From: Mycobacterium sp. 1164985.4
GTDB lineage: Bacteria > Actinomycetota > Actinomycetes > Mycobacteriales > Mycobacteriaceae
NCBI RefSeq assembly: GCF_001668575.1
Contig: NZ_LZMD01000046.1
Span: 216,405 to 280,404, forward strand
DNA length: 64,000 nt
Direction: 5' to 3'
Both the position numbers and the translations under genes were made by a program. Numbering within the stretch: the stretch's first letter is position 1; the number at the start of each line of letters is the position of its first letter. Positions 10,469-19,539 of this stretch are shown here, piece by piece. Under the pieces are notes generated by a model, which saw nothing but the letters and a program-made list of their open reading frames with translations, did no database searches and was not told where the DNA came from.

Positions 10469-10909
10469 ATGGCCACCACTCGAAGGGCCCGTACGGCCGA
10501 TCCGGTGAAGACCCGTGCCGCGGTCGCGAAGCTGGTCGCATGGTTGCGCGACGAGTCTCAGGCTGAACCGTCACGCACCGAGGTCGCCGAAGCGGTGCGG
10601 TTGACCGCGCGCTCCCTCGCGGCGGTGGCGCCGGGCTCGAGCGTGGAGGTCCGTGTCCCGCCGTTCGTCGCTGTGCAGTGCATCGAGGGTCCGGCGCACC
10701 GCCGCGGTAACCCGCCCAACGTCGTGGAAACCGATCCGCGGACGTGGCTCTTATTGGCCACCGGCCTGACGACCATGACCGACGCCGCGGCGAGCGCAGC
10801 GCTGGTTCTGTCGGGCTCGCGCGCCGGCGAGATCGGCGACTGGCTGCCGCTCGTCGACCCGGGGCCGGCGCCGGTCATCGAAAGTACGGATAGTCCTGAA
10901 CCCAGTTGA
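10469..10909 (+). CDS. Sterol-carrier-like (SCP_3) domain protein, Rv0807 type
   Basis: 146 residues. It has the Rv0807 pattern: a basic start, AVAKLVAWLRDESQ, EVRVPPFVAVQCIEGPAHRRGNPPNVVE, TDPRTWLLLATGL, and a C-terminal SGSRAGEIGDWLPL. The family is annotated as a bacterial sterol-carrier orthologue domain, probably a small lipid-binding protein; the ligand is unknown. It diverges from the orphan MCE gene with 16 bp between the chosen starts. Its 3' end overlaps the decayed gene on the other strand by 35 bp. Confidence 0.8.
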   Translation: MATTRRARTADPVKTRAAVAKLVAWLRDESQAEPSRTEVAEAVRLTARSLAAVAPGSSVEVRVPPFVAVQCIEGPAHRRGNPPNVVETDPRTWLLLATGLTTMTDAAASAALVLSGSRAGEIGDWLPLVDPGPAPVIESTDSPEPS

Positions 10910-11677
10910 AGCCACGGGTGCGCAGGGGGAAGACGTTCAGATCCATCCGCTGCAACGACATGACGACCGGCCTGCCGTCGAGGCGACCGTCGAGACGCAG
11001 CTGGTCCTGGTTGAGCCGTTCGACGCTGAACGTGGCCGTCCCGGGCAGTTCGAGCTTGAGCGTCGTGTTGTCGAAAAGTGCTGGTGCCGAAACCAACTCG
11101 CCGTCCATCCGCTGATACGTCAGTATCTCGGGCTCGTCGAAAACCACGCGCTGCCACCCTAGCTCGTCGGTGATCATCGGTGCCCGCGGCTTTTTGTCGA
11201 GCCGGAACTCGGTGACCGACCAGATGCCGTACGCATCGTGCTTGGCGCGTCCACCGCCGTAGGACTGCCAGCCATGCCAGCTCAACATCACGCAACCGAT
11301 CAGCACCCAGATTCCCAGCAGCGCCTGCACCTTCGCTGCGATCCGGTTGGCTCGTGGCGCATCGAACAACGACGGATATGTGACGGGCTCCACGCCCAGG
11401 AAGATTTCGTACGGGTAGGAACTGCCGACCTGAAGCCACAGCACCGAGGCGGGGCTGTGGTCACCGTACGGCTGTAGCAGGGCCGACAGCGACGGTGCCG
11501 GCATCTGCGTCGGGCCGCTTGGTCGCCACTGCCTGAGTCCACATGCACCACCGCGTCCACCCCGAACACGTGCCGGCCGACCCACTGTGCAATCGGCGCG
11601 GAAGGCGATGCGAGTGCCCAGGTGCCACGGGCGCCGCTCAGCGTCGTCGGTGTGCTGGAGGCTCCCGCATCCGCCAA
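10875..11677 (-). pseudogene. Decayed DoxX-like membrane protein gene (deletions and frameshift)
   Basis: Read leftwards, one frame around 11640-11520 encodes an N-terminal segment (WALASPSAPIAQWVGRHVF, then FGVDAVVHVDSGSGDQ). The frame then changes, and the next one encodes PTQMPAPSLSALLQPYGD...SSYPYEIFLG, then jumps directly to RANRIAAKVQALLGIWVLIG and a soluble C-terminal domain ending NWVQDYPYFR. From memory of DoxX-like proteins of this architecture, several transmembrane helices lie between GSGDQ and PTQMP and again after YEIF; both blocks are absent. I infer two internal deletions, the first also shifting frame. The remaining C-terminal frame is open but unlikely to make a working protein. 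Confidence 0.6.
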
Positions 11678-11889
11678 CGGCCCCCTTGGTCGCGGTCACG
11701 GTCTGTCCACCCATCGTTGGCTCGGATGTTCGAGCCGCCACGATAGGGGTTGGGTCCAGGGCCGGAAAGCGAATAACCCGGCGACGTCGGCAGCAGCGTG
11801 TCCCACGACACGCTCCGCGGCTTCGTTTCCGGTCGCCGATACCCGTAGACTCGTGGCATCAGCCGTCCTCCCCCCGGAGCAGCCATATC

Positions 11890-13413
11890 GTGACCGGCGA
11901 ACAGACCGATCCAGAACCCCGCGAAGAGTGTGGCGTATTCGGCGTCTGGGCGCCGGGTGAAGAAGTCGCCAAGCTCACCTACTACGGCTTGTACGCCCTG
12001 CAGCACCGCGGACAAGAAGCGGCGGGTATCGCTGTGGCCGACGGATCGCAGGTCCTGGTCTTCAAGGATCTGGGCCTGGTCAGCCAGGTGTTCGACGAGC
12101 AGACACTGGCCGCGATGGAGGGCCACGTCGCGATCGGGCACTGCCGCTACTCCACCACCGGTTCGACAACCTGGGAGAACGCCCAGCCGGTGTTCCGCAA
12201 CACCTCGGCCGGTACGGGCGTCGCGCTCGGGCACAACGGCAACCTCGTCAATGCGGCCGAACTGGCGGCCCGAGCGCGTGAGGCCGGACTGCTCGACACC
12301 CGTGGGGCTCCCGCGGCGACCACCGACTCCGACATCCTCGGCGCGCTGTTGGCCCACGGTGCAGCCGATTCGACGCTCGAGCAGGCAGCGCTGGAACTAC
12401 TGCCCACCGTGCGCGGCGCGTTCTGCCTGACGTGGATGGACGAGAACACCCTGTACGCGGCCCGCGACCCGTACGGGGTGCGGCCGTTGGCGCTGGGGCG
12501 GTTGGACCGGGGCTGGGTCGTGGCGTCGGAGACCGCGGCGCTCGACATCGTCGGCGCCTCCTTCGTCCGCGACATCGAGCCCGGCGAGCTGCTCGCGATC
12601 GACGCGGACGGGGTGCGTTCCACCCGCTTCGCCAGCCCCGAGCCCAAAGGCTGCGTCTTCGAATACGTCTATCTCGCACGGCCGGACAGCACCCTGGCGG
12701 GCCGATCGGTACATGCGACGCGCGTCGACATCGGGCGGCGGCTGGCCAGGGAGATGCCGGTCGAGGCCGACCTCGTGATCGGCGTCCCGGAGTCGGGCAC
12801 ACCCGCCGCGGTGGGCTATGCGCAGGAGTCCGGAATTCCCTACGGCCAGGGCCTGATGAAGAACGCCTATGTCGGGCGCACGTTCATCCAGCCGTCGCAG
12901 ACCATCCGCCAACTCGGCATCCGGCTCAAGCTCAACCCGCTCAAGGAAGTGATTCGCGGTAAGCGCCTGATCGTCGTCGACGACTCGATCGTGCGCGGCA
13001 ATACCCAGCGCGCGCTGGTCCGGATGTTGCGGGAGGCCGGAGCGGTCGAGGTGCACGTCCGCATCGCATCCCCGCCCGTCAAGTGGCCGTGCTTCTACGG
13101 CATCGACTTCGCCACACCGGCGGAGCTCATCGCCAACGCCGTCGACGACGAGGACGAGATGCTCGAGGCGGTGCGTCACGCCATCGGCGCCGACACGCTC
13201 GGATACATCTCGAAGCAGGGCATGATCGCGGCCACCGAACAACCCGCGTCGCGCTTGTGCAGCGCGTGCTTCGACGGCAAGTACCCGATCGAGTTGCCAG
13301 GCGAATCGGCGTTGGGCAAGAACGTGATCGAGCACATGCTCTCGACCGCCGCCAAGAGCGGCATTCCGCTGCAGTCCGACAACGACAACGTCTCGGCGCT
13401 GCGCCGGCCCTGA
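11890..13413 (+). CDS. purF: Amidophosphoribosyltransferase PurF
   Basis: 507 residues; first committed enzyme of purine synthesis (PRPP plus glutamine to phosphoribosylamine). The glutaminase nucleophile is Cys14 in REECGVFG, behind a 13-residue propeptide that is cleaved in this class. The PRPP-binding loop VVDDSIVRG is near residue 360. Four Cys at GCVFEY, KWPCFYG and LCSACFDG fit the iron-sulfur-cluster ligands of the Bacillus-type enzyme. The frame is open far upstream, but the GTG at 11890 has GGAG 10 nt before it and gives the normal N-terminus. Its stop abuts the stop of the convergent gene. Confidence 0.96.
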   Translation: MTGEQTDPEPREECGVFGVWAPGEEVAKLTYYGLYALQHRGQEAAGIAVADGSQVLVFKDLGLVSQVFDEQTLAAMEGHVAIGHCRYSTTGSTTWENAQPVFRNTSAGTGVALGHNGNLVNAAELAARAREAGLLDTRGAPAATTDSDILGALLAHGAADSTLEQAALELLPTVRGAFCLTWMDENTLYAARDPYGVRPLALGRLDRGWVVASETAALDIVGASFVRDIEPGELLAIDADGVRSTRFASPEPKGCVFEYVYLARPDSTLAGRSVHATRVDIGRRLAREMPVEADLVIGVPESGTPAAVGYAQESGIPYGQGLMKNAYVGRTFIQPSQTIRQLGIRLKLNPLKEVIRGKRLIVVDDSIVRGNTQRALVRMLREAGAVEVHVRIASPPVKWPCFYGIDFATPAELIANAVDDEDEMLEAVRHAIGADTLGYISKQGMIAATEQPASRLCSACFDGKYPIELPGESALGKNVIEHMLSTAAKSGIPLQSDNDNVSALRRP

Positions 13414-14370
13414 CTACCGCCCGACGTGCGCCCAGTGTGGGTCGGTCGGTAACGGACCCCGCTGCAACGCCCGCGCGACGGCGTCGCGGTAACCGGTGAG
13501 GCCGCCTGCCGGCGGGGCGATGACATCGTCGATGTCGTTGCCGGCCATCACTGCGTCGCATTCGAGCGACTCCACCAGCGGCCGCGCCAACCCCCCGGGC
13601 AGCGGTGTCACCAACCCGATCCACCAGCTCGCGATCGTCGGTGTGAGCCAAGGCAGTACGACCATGACGCGCCGTCGCCGCCCCGACACCTCGGCGTACA
13701 CCTGCATGGCCTCGCCGTACTCCATCACGTCGGGGCCACCGATGTCCCAGGTGCGCGACGTCGGCACCGACGCCGTGGCGGCCTCCGCGAGATAGTGCAG
13801 AGCGTCGTCGATCGCGATCGGCTGGATTTTGTTGTGCACCCACTTCGGCGTGGTCATCGCCGGGAGGCGGTTGGTCAGGTGGCGGATCATCTCGAACGAC
13901 GCCGAACCCGCGCCGATCACGATTCCGGCCTGCAGGACCACGGTCTCGATGCCCGACCCGATCAGGATCTCGCCGACCTCAGTGCGCGATTGCAGGTGCG
14001 GGGAGAGGTCGACTCCCGAGGGGTGCAGCCCGCCCAGGTACACCACGCGCTTGACGCCCGCGTCGCGGGCGGCTTCGACGACGTTGCGGGCCGAGCGCGC
14101 CTCCTCTTCGACGAAGTTCGGGGAGGTGCCCATCGAGTGCACGAGGTAGTAGACGACATCGATGTCGGCGAACGCCTTACGCAGCGAGTCGGTGTCGCCG
14201 AGATCGCCGCGTGTCACCTCGACGCGGTCGCGCCAGGGCACGCCGTCGAGTTTGTCGGGGTTGCGGGCCAGCGCGCGCACGGCGTGACCCCGGTCGAGCA
14301 GTGCGGGCACCAGACGTCCGCCGATGTAGCCGGTCGCTCCCGTCACCAAGCAGCGAATATGGTCAGTCAC
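13414..14370 (-). CDS. Atypical SDR / NAD(P)H-binding protein
   Basis: 318 residues from the GTG at 14370 (329 if the TTG at 14403 is used). The Rossmann motif VTGATGYIGG comes almost at once, which favours the GTG. Further features are YYLVHSMG, VVYLGGLHP, and a C-terminal half with WDIGGPDVMEYGEAM. This is an extended or atypical SDR of the NAD(P)-binding NmrA/YlbE type; such proteins serve as oxidoreductases, epimerases or chaperone-like complex I factors, so no specific reaction can be given. It follows the secreted cupin gene closely, and with the TTG start the two would overlap. Confidence 0.82.
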   Translation of the reverse strand: MTDHIRCLVTGATGYIGGRLVPALLDRGHAVRALARNPDKLDGVPWRDRVEVTRGDLGDTDSLRKAFADIDVVYYLVHSMGTSPNFVEEEARSARNVVEAARDAGVKRVVYLGGLHPSGVDLSPHLQSRTEVGEILIGSGIETVVLQAGIVIGAGSASFEMIRHLTNRLPAMTTPKWVHNKIQPIAIDDALHYLAEAATASVPTSRTWDIGGPDVMEYGEAMQVYAEVSGRRRRVMVVLPWLTPTIASWWIGLVTPLPGGLARPLVESLECDAVMAGNDIDDVIAPPAGGLTGYRDAVARALQRGPLPTDPHWAHVGR

Positions 14371-14395
14371 CCCGCCGGGATCACCGGTTTCGGTG

Positions 14396-14839
14396 TCAGG
14401 CAAACCCGCAACCGGGATCGGGCATGTCCACCGACAGCGGAGTGCCCGCCGGTTTGATGAAGAGCACCCACATCACCAACGGCGTGGGCCCGAGGTTGCG
14501 GCCGATGTGCACGTTGCCCGGCCCGCTGGCCTCGGTGATGGGCGCCCCGGGCGGATAGACGCCGTCGGGCGCGCAACCGGCCGCGGCGTCGTGGGTCAGC
14601 GTGCCCTCGCGGATCAGCCCGTACACCCGGCCGTCGTGATAGTGCCAGCCGGTGCTGCCGCCGGGGGCGATGGTGATCTCGCGGGTGACGTAGTCGACCC
14701 CGTCGACCGTCGACTCGGCAAGCGTCCTGGCCTCGACCCCAGACGACGGTGTCGCGGACGCGCTGGCCGATCCGAGCACCGCCAGCGCGAGCGCCGCGGA
14801 CGCGCATATCGCCGTCGCGTCGCGGCGAACTGCTGTCAT
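14396..14839 (-). CDS. Secreted cupin-domain protein
   Basis: 147 residues. A Sec-type signal peptide (basic MTAVRRD, hydrophobic AICASAALALAVLG, then ASASATP) precedes one cupin barrel. Cupin motif 1 is seen as GGSTGWHYHDGRVYGLIREG (two His) and motif 2 around GNVHIGRNLG. Two Cys (GCAPDG and DPGCGF) may form a disulfide, as expected outside the cytoplasm. The function is unknown; small secreted cupins may bind metal or sugars. Only a weak promoter-like sequence precedes the ATG. Confidence 0.8.
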   Translation of the reverse strand: MTAVRRDATAICASAALALAVLGSASASATPSSGVEARTLAESTVDGVDYVTREITIAPGGSTGWHYHDGRVYGLIREGTLTHDAAAGCAPDGVYPPGAPITEASGPGNVHIGRNLGPTPLVMWVLFIKPAGTPLSVDMPDPGCGFA

Positions 14840-14932
14840 GAGCGGTCAGATTGTCACACTGCCGGGGCTCGCGCGACATCTCAGCTGGAGTGATACCTTC
14901 CGAGGCGGTTACCGCGGCGCGGCGAACACCGG

Positions 14933-14938
14933 TAGCCT
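14933..14938 (+). promoter_or_regulatory. -10 element (TAGCCT) for purM
   Basis: TAGCCT lies 8 nt before the purM ATG without an intervening Shine-Dalgarno, consistent with leaderless transcription of purM separately from purF. Confidence 0.45.
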
Positions 14939-14946
14939 TTACCGCG

Positions 14947-16020
<1,074 letters not shown>

Positions 16021-16023
16021 AGG

Positions 16024-16203
16024 TCAGCGACGCCAGTCGTCCTCTTCGACCCAGTCGTCGGCCACCGCGTCGGTGCCCGCCAGGTCGTTATCGGAAGCGC
16101 CCGACAGCTCGCGCTGAAGCCGCTCGAAGTCGGTCTGCGGTGAGCTGTATTTGAGCTCACGAGCAACCTTGGTCTGCTTTGCCTTTGCCCGGCCGCGGCC
16201 CAT
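16024..16203 (-). CDS. DUF3073 small acidic-tailed protein (Rv0810c type)
   Basis: A 59-residue ORF: basic start MGRGRAKAKQTKVARELKY, then SSPQTDFERLQREL, and an acidic end VADDWVEEDDWRR. This layout is that of actinobacterial DUF3073 proteins, whose function is unknown. The start is supported by a strong purine-rich AGGGGG a few bases upstream on the minus strand. It is convergent with purM, with 3 bp between stops, as in M. tuberculosis (Rv0809-Rv0810c). Confidence 0.85.
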   Translation of the reverse strand: MGRGRAKAKQTKVARELKYSSPQTDFERLQRELSGASDNDLAGTDAVADDWVEEDDWRR

Positions 16204-16329
16204 GGGGGGACCCCCTCGCGCAATAACGGAGCGGCCCGATTAGCAGGCGGCTCCGATCTGATCTGTCTTTTATCGTCCTGCCAACACTTTACCGTGCCTG
16301 GCTGCGGTCTGCTGCCAGGCCCTCGGCGA

Positions 16330-17406
16330 TCAGCGGGTTCCGCCCCGCAGCTGTTCGACCGCGCGACGCCCCGCACCTGCGACGTCAGGCGGTGGCATCG
16401 AATCGGCGTCGATACCGGCGGGCACGCCGTCAACGGTCAATTCGGTGTCCGCAGGCAGCCCGCGCTTGAGTAGCGCCAGCGCGATCGGCCCTTCGTCGAC
16501 GTGGTCGACCACGGTGCCGAGGCGGCCGACCACCCGTCCGCCGGCGAGCACTTGGGCGCCGGTCGTCGGCCGGTCGGTCGATCCGTCGAGGTGCAGCAGG
16601 ACCAGCATCCGGGGTGGTTTTCCCAGGTTGTGCACCCGCGCGACCGTCTCCTGGCCCCGGTAGCAGCCCTTGTCCAGGTGCACGGCGGGGCCGATCCAGC
16701 CCACCTCGTGCGGGATGGTCCGCTCATCGGTGTCCACGCCGAGGCGCGGTCGCACGGCGGCCACGCGGTGGGCTTCGTACGCCCAGACTCCGGCGGGCCG
16801 CACCGCGGCGTCAGTGAGCCGGCGCAGCCACGACTGCACCTGGTCGCGCGGAACGACGAGGTCGAGCTCGATCCCGTCGGTGTCGAGACGACGCACGAAC
16901 CCGCCGTCGGGGAGCGCGACCGCGGTCCGTTCGGCCGGTAGCGAACCGATGCCGAGCGCCTCGAGCACGGCGGGCTCGCCCGACCGCGGCCCGACCAGCG
17001 ACAGCACCGCCAGGTCTGCCGGTGTTACCGCGACATCGGACCAGAACACCATCTTGCGCAAGTAGGTCACCAGCGGCTCGCCGCGCGAGGGTTCGGTGTC
17101 GAGATAGGTGACGTCGCCGAGTTCTGTTTGTACCCAGTGATCTTCGACACGACCCTGCCCGTCGAGGCTGAGATTCTCGGTGACGGCGCCGTCGGGAAGC
17201 TCACTCACGTGCTGGGTGGTGAGGCTGTGCAGCCACGTCTTGCGGTCAGCGCCCGTCAACGTGAGGACGGCGCGATGGGAACGGTCCACGACGACGGCCT
17301 CGTCGGCGGCCGCCCGCTGTTCGCCGAGCGGGTCGCCGTAATGCCAGACTGCGCCGGCGTCGGGTCCGGTGTCGGGGGCAGGCACAGCAGTCCCAGAGGG
17401 TGTCAC
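16330..17406 (-). CDS. ygfZ: YgfZ/GcvT-family folate-binding protein (Rv0811c type)
   Basis: 358 residues. The YgfZ signature KGCYRGQETVARVHNLGKPP is present in the C-terminal half; its Cys is the conserved one needed for the protein's role in iron-sulfur cluster maintenance with folate. The N-terminal half has the aminomethyltransferase-like fold (DRSHRAVLTLTGADRKTWLHSL). It acts in the cytosol. The GTG start has a TAGAGT -10 six bases upstream on the minus strand, so the mRNA is probably leaderless. It is divergent from pabC, with 52 bp between starts. Confidence 0.9.
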   Translation of the reverse strand: MTPSGTAVPAPDTGPDAGAVWHYGDPLGEQRAAADEAVVVDRSHRAVLTLTGADRKTWLHSLTTQHVSELPDGAVTENLSLDGQGRVEDHWVQTELGDVTYLDTEPSRGEPLVTYLRKMVFWSDVAVTPADLAVLSLVGPRSGEPAVLEALGIGSLPAERTAVALPDGGFVRRLDTDGIELDLVVPRDQVQSWLRRLTDAAVRPAGVWAYEAHRVAAVRPRLGVDTDERTIPHEVGWIGPAVHLDKGCYRGQETVARVHNLGKPPRMLVLLHLDGSTDRPTTGAQVLAGGRVVGRLGTVVDHVDEGPIALALLKRGLPADTELTVDGVPAGIDADSMPPPDVAGAGRRAVEQLRGGTR

Positions 17407-17412
17407 AGGTCA

Positions 17413-17418
17413 ACTCTA
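17413..17418 (-). promoter_or_regulatory. -10 element (TAGAGT) for ygfZ
   Basis: On the minus strand TAGAGT ends 6 nt before the ygfZ GTG, the leaderless arrangement. Confidence 0.45.
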
Positions 17419-17444
17419 CGTTCGGCGCCCGGCGGCCCCGCGGC

Positions 17445-17450
17445 TACGCT
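17445..17450 (+). promoter_or_regulatory. -10 element (TACGCT) for pabC
   Basis: TACGCT lies 8 nt before the pabC ATG and forms a divergent pair with the ygfZ -10 about 27 bp away. Confidence 0.4.
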
Positions 17451-17458
17451 TTGGGCCC

Positions 17459-18346
17459 ATGGCTGGCGAACCCGGCGTCGTGGTGACGCTCGACGGGCAA
17501 CTGCACGACCCGACGGCGCCCCTGCTACACGCCGACGACCTTGCGGCCGTCCGCGGCGACGGTGTCTTCGAGACGCTGTTGATCCGCGACGGGCGGCCAT
17601 GCCTCCTCGAGGCGCACCTGTCCCGGCTCACGCAGTCCGCGCGGATGGTCGACCTCCCTGACCCCGACCTGCCGCGCTGGCGCTCGGCGGTGTCCGTCGC
17701 GGTGACGCAGTGGACCGCGACGACGCGGGAGGAAGGCGTGCTGCGGTTGGTCTACAGCCGCGGGCGGGAAAGCGGTTCGCCACCGACGGCGTTCGCCACG
17801 ATCGGCGCACTGCCCGGGCGAGTGGGTGAAGTGCGTCGCAACGGCCTTGCGGCATTGACATTGGCGCGCGGGCTCTCCGCCGACGGCATCGACGCGATGC
17901 CGTGGCTGCTGGCCGGTGCGAAGACGTTGTCCTATGCGGTGAACATGGCCGCGCTGCGGCACGCCGAGCGAAACGGGGCCGGTGACGTGATCTTCGTCGG
18001 CTCCGACGGTTTCATCCTCGAAGGGCCGCGTTCGACGGTGGTGATCGCGGCGGAGTCCGAGCCGGGCGCGGGCGACATCGCGTTCTTCACCCCTCCGCCG
18101 TGGTTTCCGATCTTACGCGGCACCACGCAGCAGGCGCTGTTCGAGGTCGCCAGGGACAAAGGATACGACTGCGATTACCGAGCGCTGCGGCCGGCGGATC
18201 TGATTACCGCGCAAGGTGTTTGGTTGGTGTCGAGCATCACACTGGCTGCGCGGGTGCACACCCTCGACGGGAAGCCGCTGTCGGCGAGCCCGTTGGCGGC
18301 CGAGTTCTCCGAACTCGTCGACGCCGCGATCGTGTGTGATCGCTGA
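17459..18346 (+). CDS. pabC: Aminodeoxychorismate lyase, fold-type IV PLP enzyme (Rv0812 type)
   Basis: 295 residues. Class IV aminotransferase fold with RGDGVFETLLIRDGRP near residue 40 and the PLP lysine in LAGAKTLSYAVNMAALR near residue 160; also GSDGFILEGPRSTVVI and LRGTTQQALFEVAR. The family includes 4-amino-4-deoxychorismate lyase (p-aminobenzoate for folate), D-amino-acid and branched-chain aminotransferases. The lyase assignment comes from the position beside ygfZ and the Rv0812 pattern, so substrate specificity is less certain than the fold. Confidence 0.82.
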   Translation: MAGEPGVVVTLDGQLHDPTAPLLHADDLAAVRGDGVFETLLIRDGRPCLLEAHLSRLTQSARMVDLPDPDLPRWRSAVSVAVTQWTATTREEGVLRLVYSRGRESGSPPTAFATIGALPGRVGEVRRNGLAALTLARGLSADGIDAMPWLLAGAKTLSYAVNMAALRHAERNGAGDVIFVGSDGFILEGPRSTVVIAAESEPGAGDIAFFTPPPWFPILRGTTQQALFEVARDKGYDCDYRALRPADLITAQGVWLVSSITLAARVHTLDGKPLSASPLAAEFSELVDAAIVCDR

Positions 18347-18369
18347 ACGCTGAACCGCCGGCAATTCGG

Positions 18370-18398
18370 TTGTCGCCTCTTGCGCGCGCGAGTACCGT
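18370..18398 (+). promoter_or_regulatory. SigA-like promoter of the small RNA unit
   Basis: TTGTCG at 18370-18375 and TACCGT at 18393-18398 are separated by 17 nt, a good housekeeping promoter just downstream of pabC. Transcription would start near 18405, immediately before the strong ribosome site at 18415. Confidence 0.5.
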
Positions 18399-18429
18399 CG
18401 CTCGTACACAGGAGAGGAGGTGGTCCGAG

Positions 18430-18471
18430 ATTTTGAGTGACTTATGGACTTGTGAGGTGGCTGCGAGCTAG
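18430..18471 (+). CDS. Possible 12-13 residue leader peptide
   Basis: The frame from ATT (18430) or TTG (18433) to TAG (18469-18471) encodes (I)LSDLWTCEVAAS. AGGAGG ends 9 nt before the ATT and 12 nt before the TTG, so the spacing favours ATT, a rare but known start codon. Cys and Trp codons sit in the middle. No function can be assigned. It could be a leader peptide or simply the ribosome-loading part of a regulatory RNA. Confidence 0.3.
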   Translation: MLSDLWTCEVAAS

Positions 18472-18537
18472 CAGCGCCGGGGATGAGCTGACGGCTCTTC
18501 GCGTACTGCGCGCGCTGGCGAATTCCCCGCAGCCACC

Positions 18538-18590
18538 CGGCCCCCGAGCCCCTCGGTTTTGTCCGCCAGGAACACACGGCTCGGGGGCCG
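18538..18590 (+). terminator. Strong 13-bp stem terminator-like hairpin
   Basis: CGGCCCCCGAGCC (18538-18550) pairs perfectly with GGCTCGGGGGCCG (18578-18590) around a 27-nt loop and is followed by TTCC. There is no long U tract, which is usual for mycobacterial terminators. It would end the small transcript begun near 18405. Confidence 0.55.
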
Positions 18591-18677
18591 TTCCATGTCC
18601 GGTGGTCGATATCAAATGGCGGAATCGGTAGCGAACCGTTGCACGCCCGGACTGGCGCGTCACTGGTGCGCCGGGCG

Positions 18678-19535
18678 ATGATGCGCCCCATGCGCATCGT
18701 CAGGAAGCTCGGCGTGCTGCTGGTCGCCCTCGCGACCGTGACGGCCTGCGCACCCACCGCCGAGCCCTACAGCGCGCCGCGCCCCCAGGACTGTCAGAGG
18801 GACAGGCTGGCGACCCTCTACAAGGGCGTGTTCACCTTCGGTACCGACCAGCCGGTGTACCCGCCGTGGTACATGGGCGACGACCCGGCCAGCGGCGAGG
18901 GGTTCGAATCCGCGCTTGCCTACGCCATCGCCGATCGGCTCGGCTACGCCCAGAGCGACGTGCGTTGGGTGCGGGTGCCGTTCAGTGAGGCCATCGCATC
19001 GGGCCCGAAGACGTTCGACGCCAACCTGAACCAGTTCTCCATCACCGAACAGCGCAGGGCCGCCGTCGACTTCACGACTCCCTACTTCGATGTGAACCAG
19101 GCCGTCGTCACCGTCAGGGACTCACCCGCGGCGGGGGCGAAAAGCCTGGATGACCTCAAGGCACTACGGCTGGGCGCGCAGGTCGGCAGCACCAGCCACA
19201 CTGCGGCGTTGGCAGTCGGGGGACAGAAGACGGTCGAGGTGTACAACACGACCGGCGATGCGAAGCTCGCGCTGAGCACCGGCGAGATCGACGCGCTGGT
19301 CGCCGATTTACCGACGGCGTTCACGGTCGCCAGCGAGCTGCGCAACGGAATGATGGTCGGCCAGTTGCCTGCCGACAACGACGCCGCGGAGCAGTTCGGT
19401 GTGGTGCTCGCCAAGCGCAGCGGGCTCACGGCCTGTGTGTCCTCGGCCGTCGACGCGCTGCGCGATGACGGCACGTTGGCGCAGTTGCGCAGCGAGTGGT
19501 TGGCCGAGGCGGGCAAGGCCCCGCAGCTGGCTTAG
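18678..19535 (+). CDS. ABC-transporter substrate-binding lipoprotein, amino-acid (SBP_bac_3) type
   Basis: 285 residues from the ATG at 18678; ATGs at 18681 and 18690 are equally possible and none has a clear ribosome site. A lipoprotein signal (VLLVALATVTAC) ends in a lipobox Cys. The mature part has the periplasmic amino-acid-binding pattern: GVFTFGTDQPVYPPWYMGD, GFESALAYAIADRLGY, FDANLNQFSITEQRRAAVDFTTPYF, LRLGAQVGSTS. It would capture a polar amino acid outside the membrane, but no permease or ATPase gene lies beside it, so partners must be encoded elsewhere. Confidence 0.85.
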   Translation: MMRPMRIVRKLGVLLVALATVTACAPTAEPYSAPRPQDCQRDRLATLYKGVFTFGTDQPVYPPWYMGDDPASGEGFESALAYAIADRLGYAQSDVRWVRVPFSEAIASGPKTFDANLNQFSITEQRRAAVDFTTPYFDVNQAVVTVRDSPAAGAKSLDDLKALRLGAQVGSTSHTAALAVGGQKTVEVYNTTGDAKLALSTGEIDALVADLPTAFTVASELRNGMMVGQLPADNDAAEQFGVVLAKRSGLTACVSSAVDALRDDGTLAQLRSEWLAEAGKAPQLA

Positions 19536-19539
19536 CCGT

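Larger units (their letters stand above)
18405..18595 (+). ncRNA. Putative small RNA / leader-peptide transcript, unassigned
   Basis: The 331 bases between pabC and the next gene contain a complete small unit. It starts with a promoter and continues with AGGAGGTG at 18415-18422, an 8-base match to the 16S anti-Shine-Dalgarno. Next comes a 12-13 codon ORF ending TAG at 18471 (ATT at 18430 or TTG at 18433; reads LSDLWTCEVAAS). The stop lies in a small hairpin (GCTGC/GCAGC), then pairing CGGGGA/TCCCCG, then a 13-bp terminator stem. The ORF is AT-richer than its surroundings and has a TTA Leu codon, rare in this genome type. I do not recognise a named RNA family. Confidence 0.45.
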
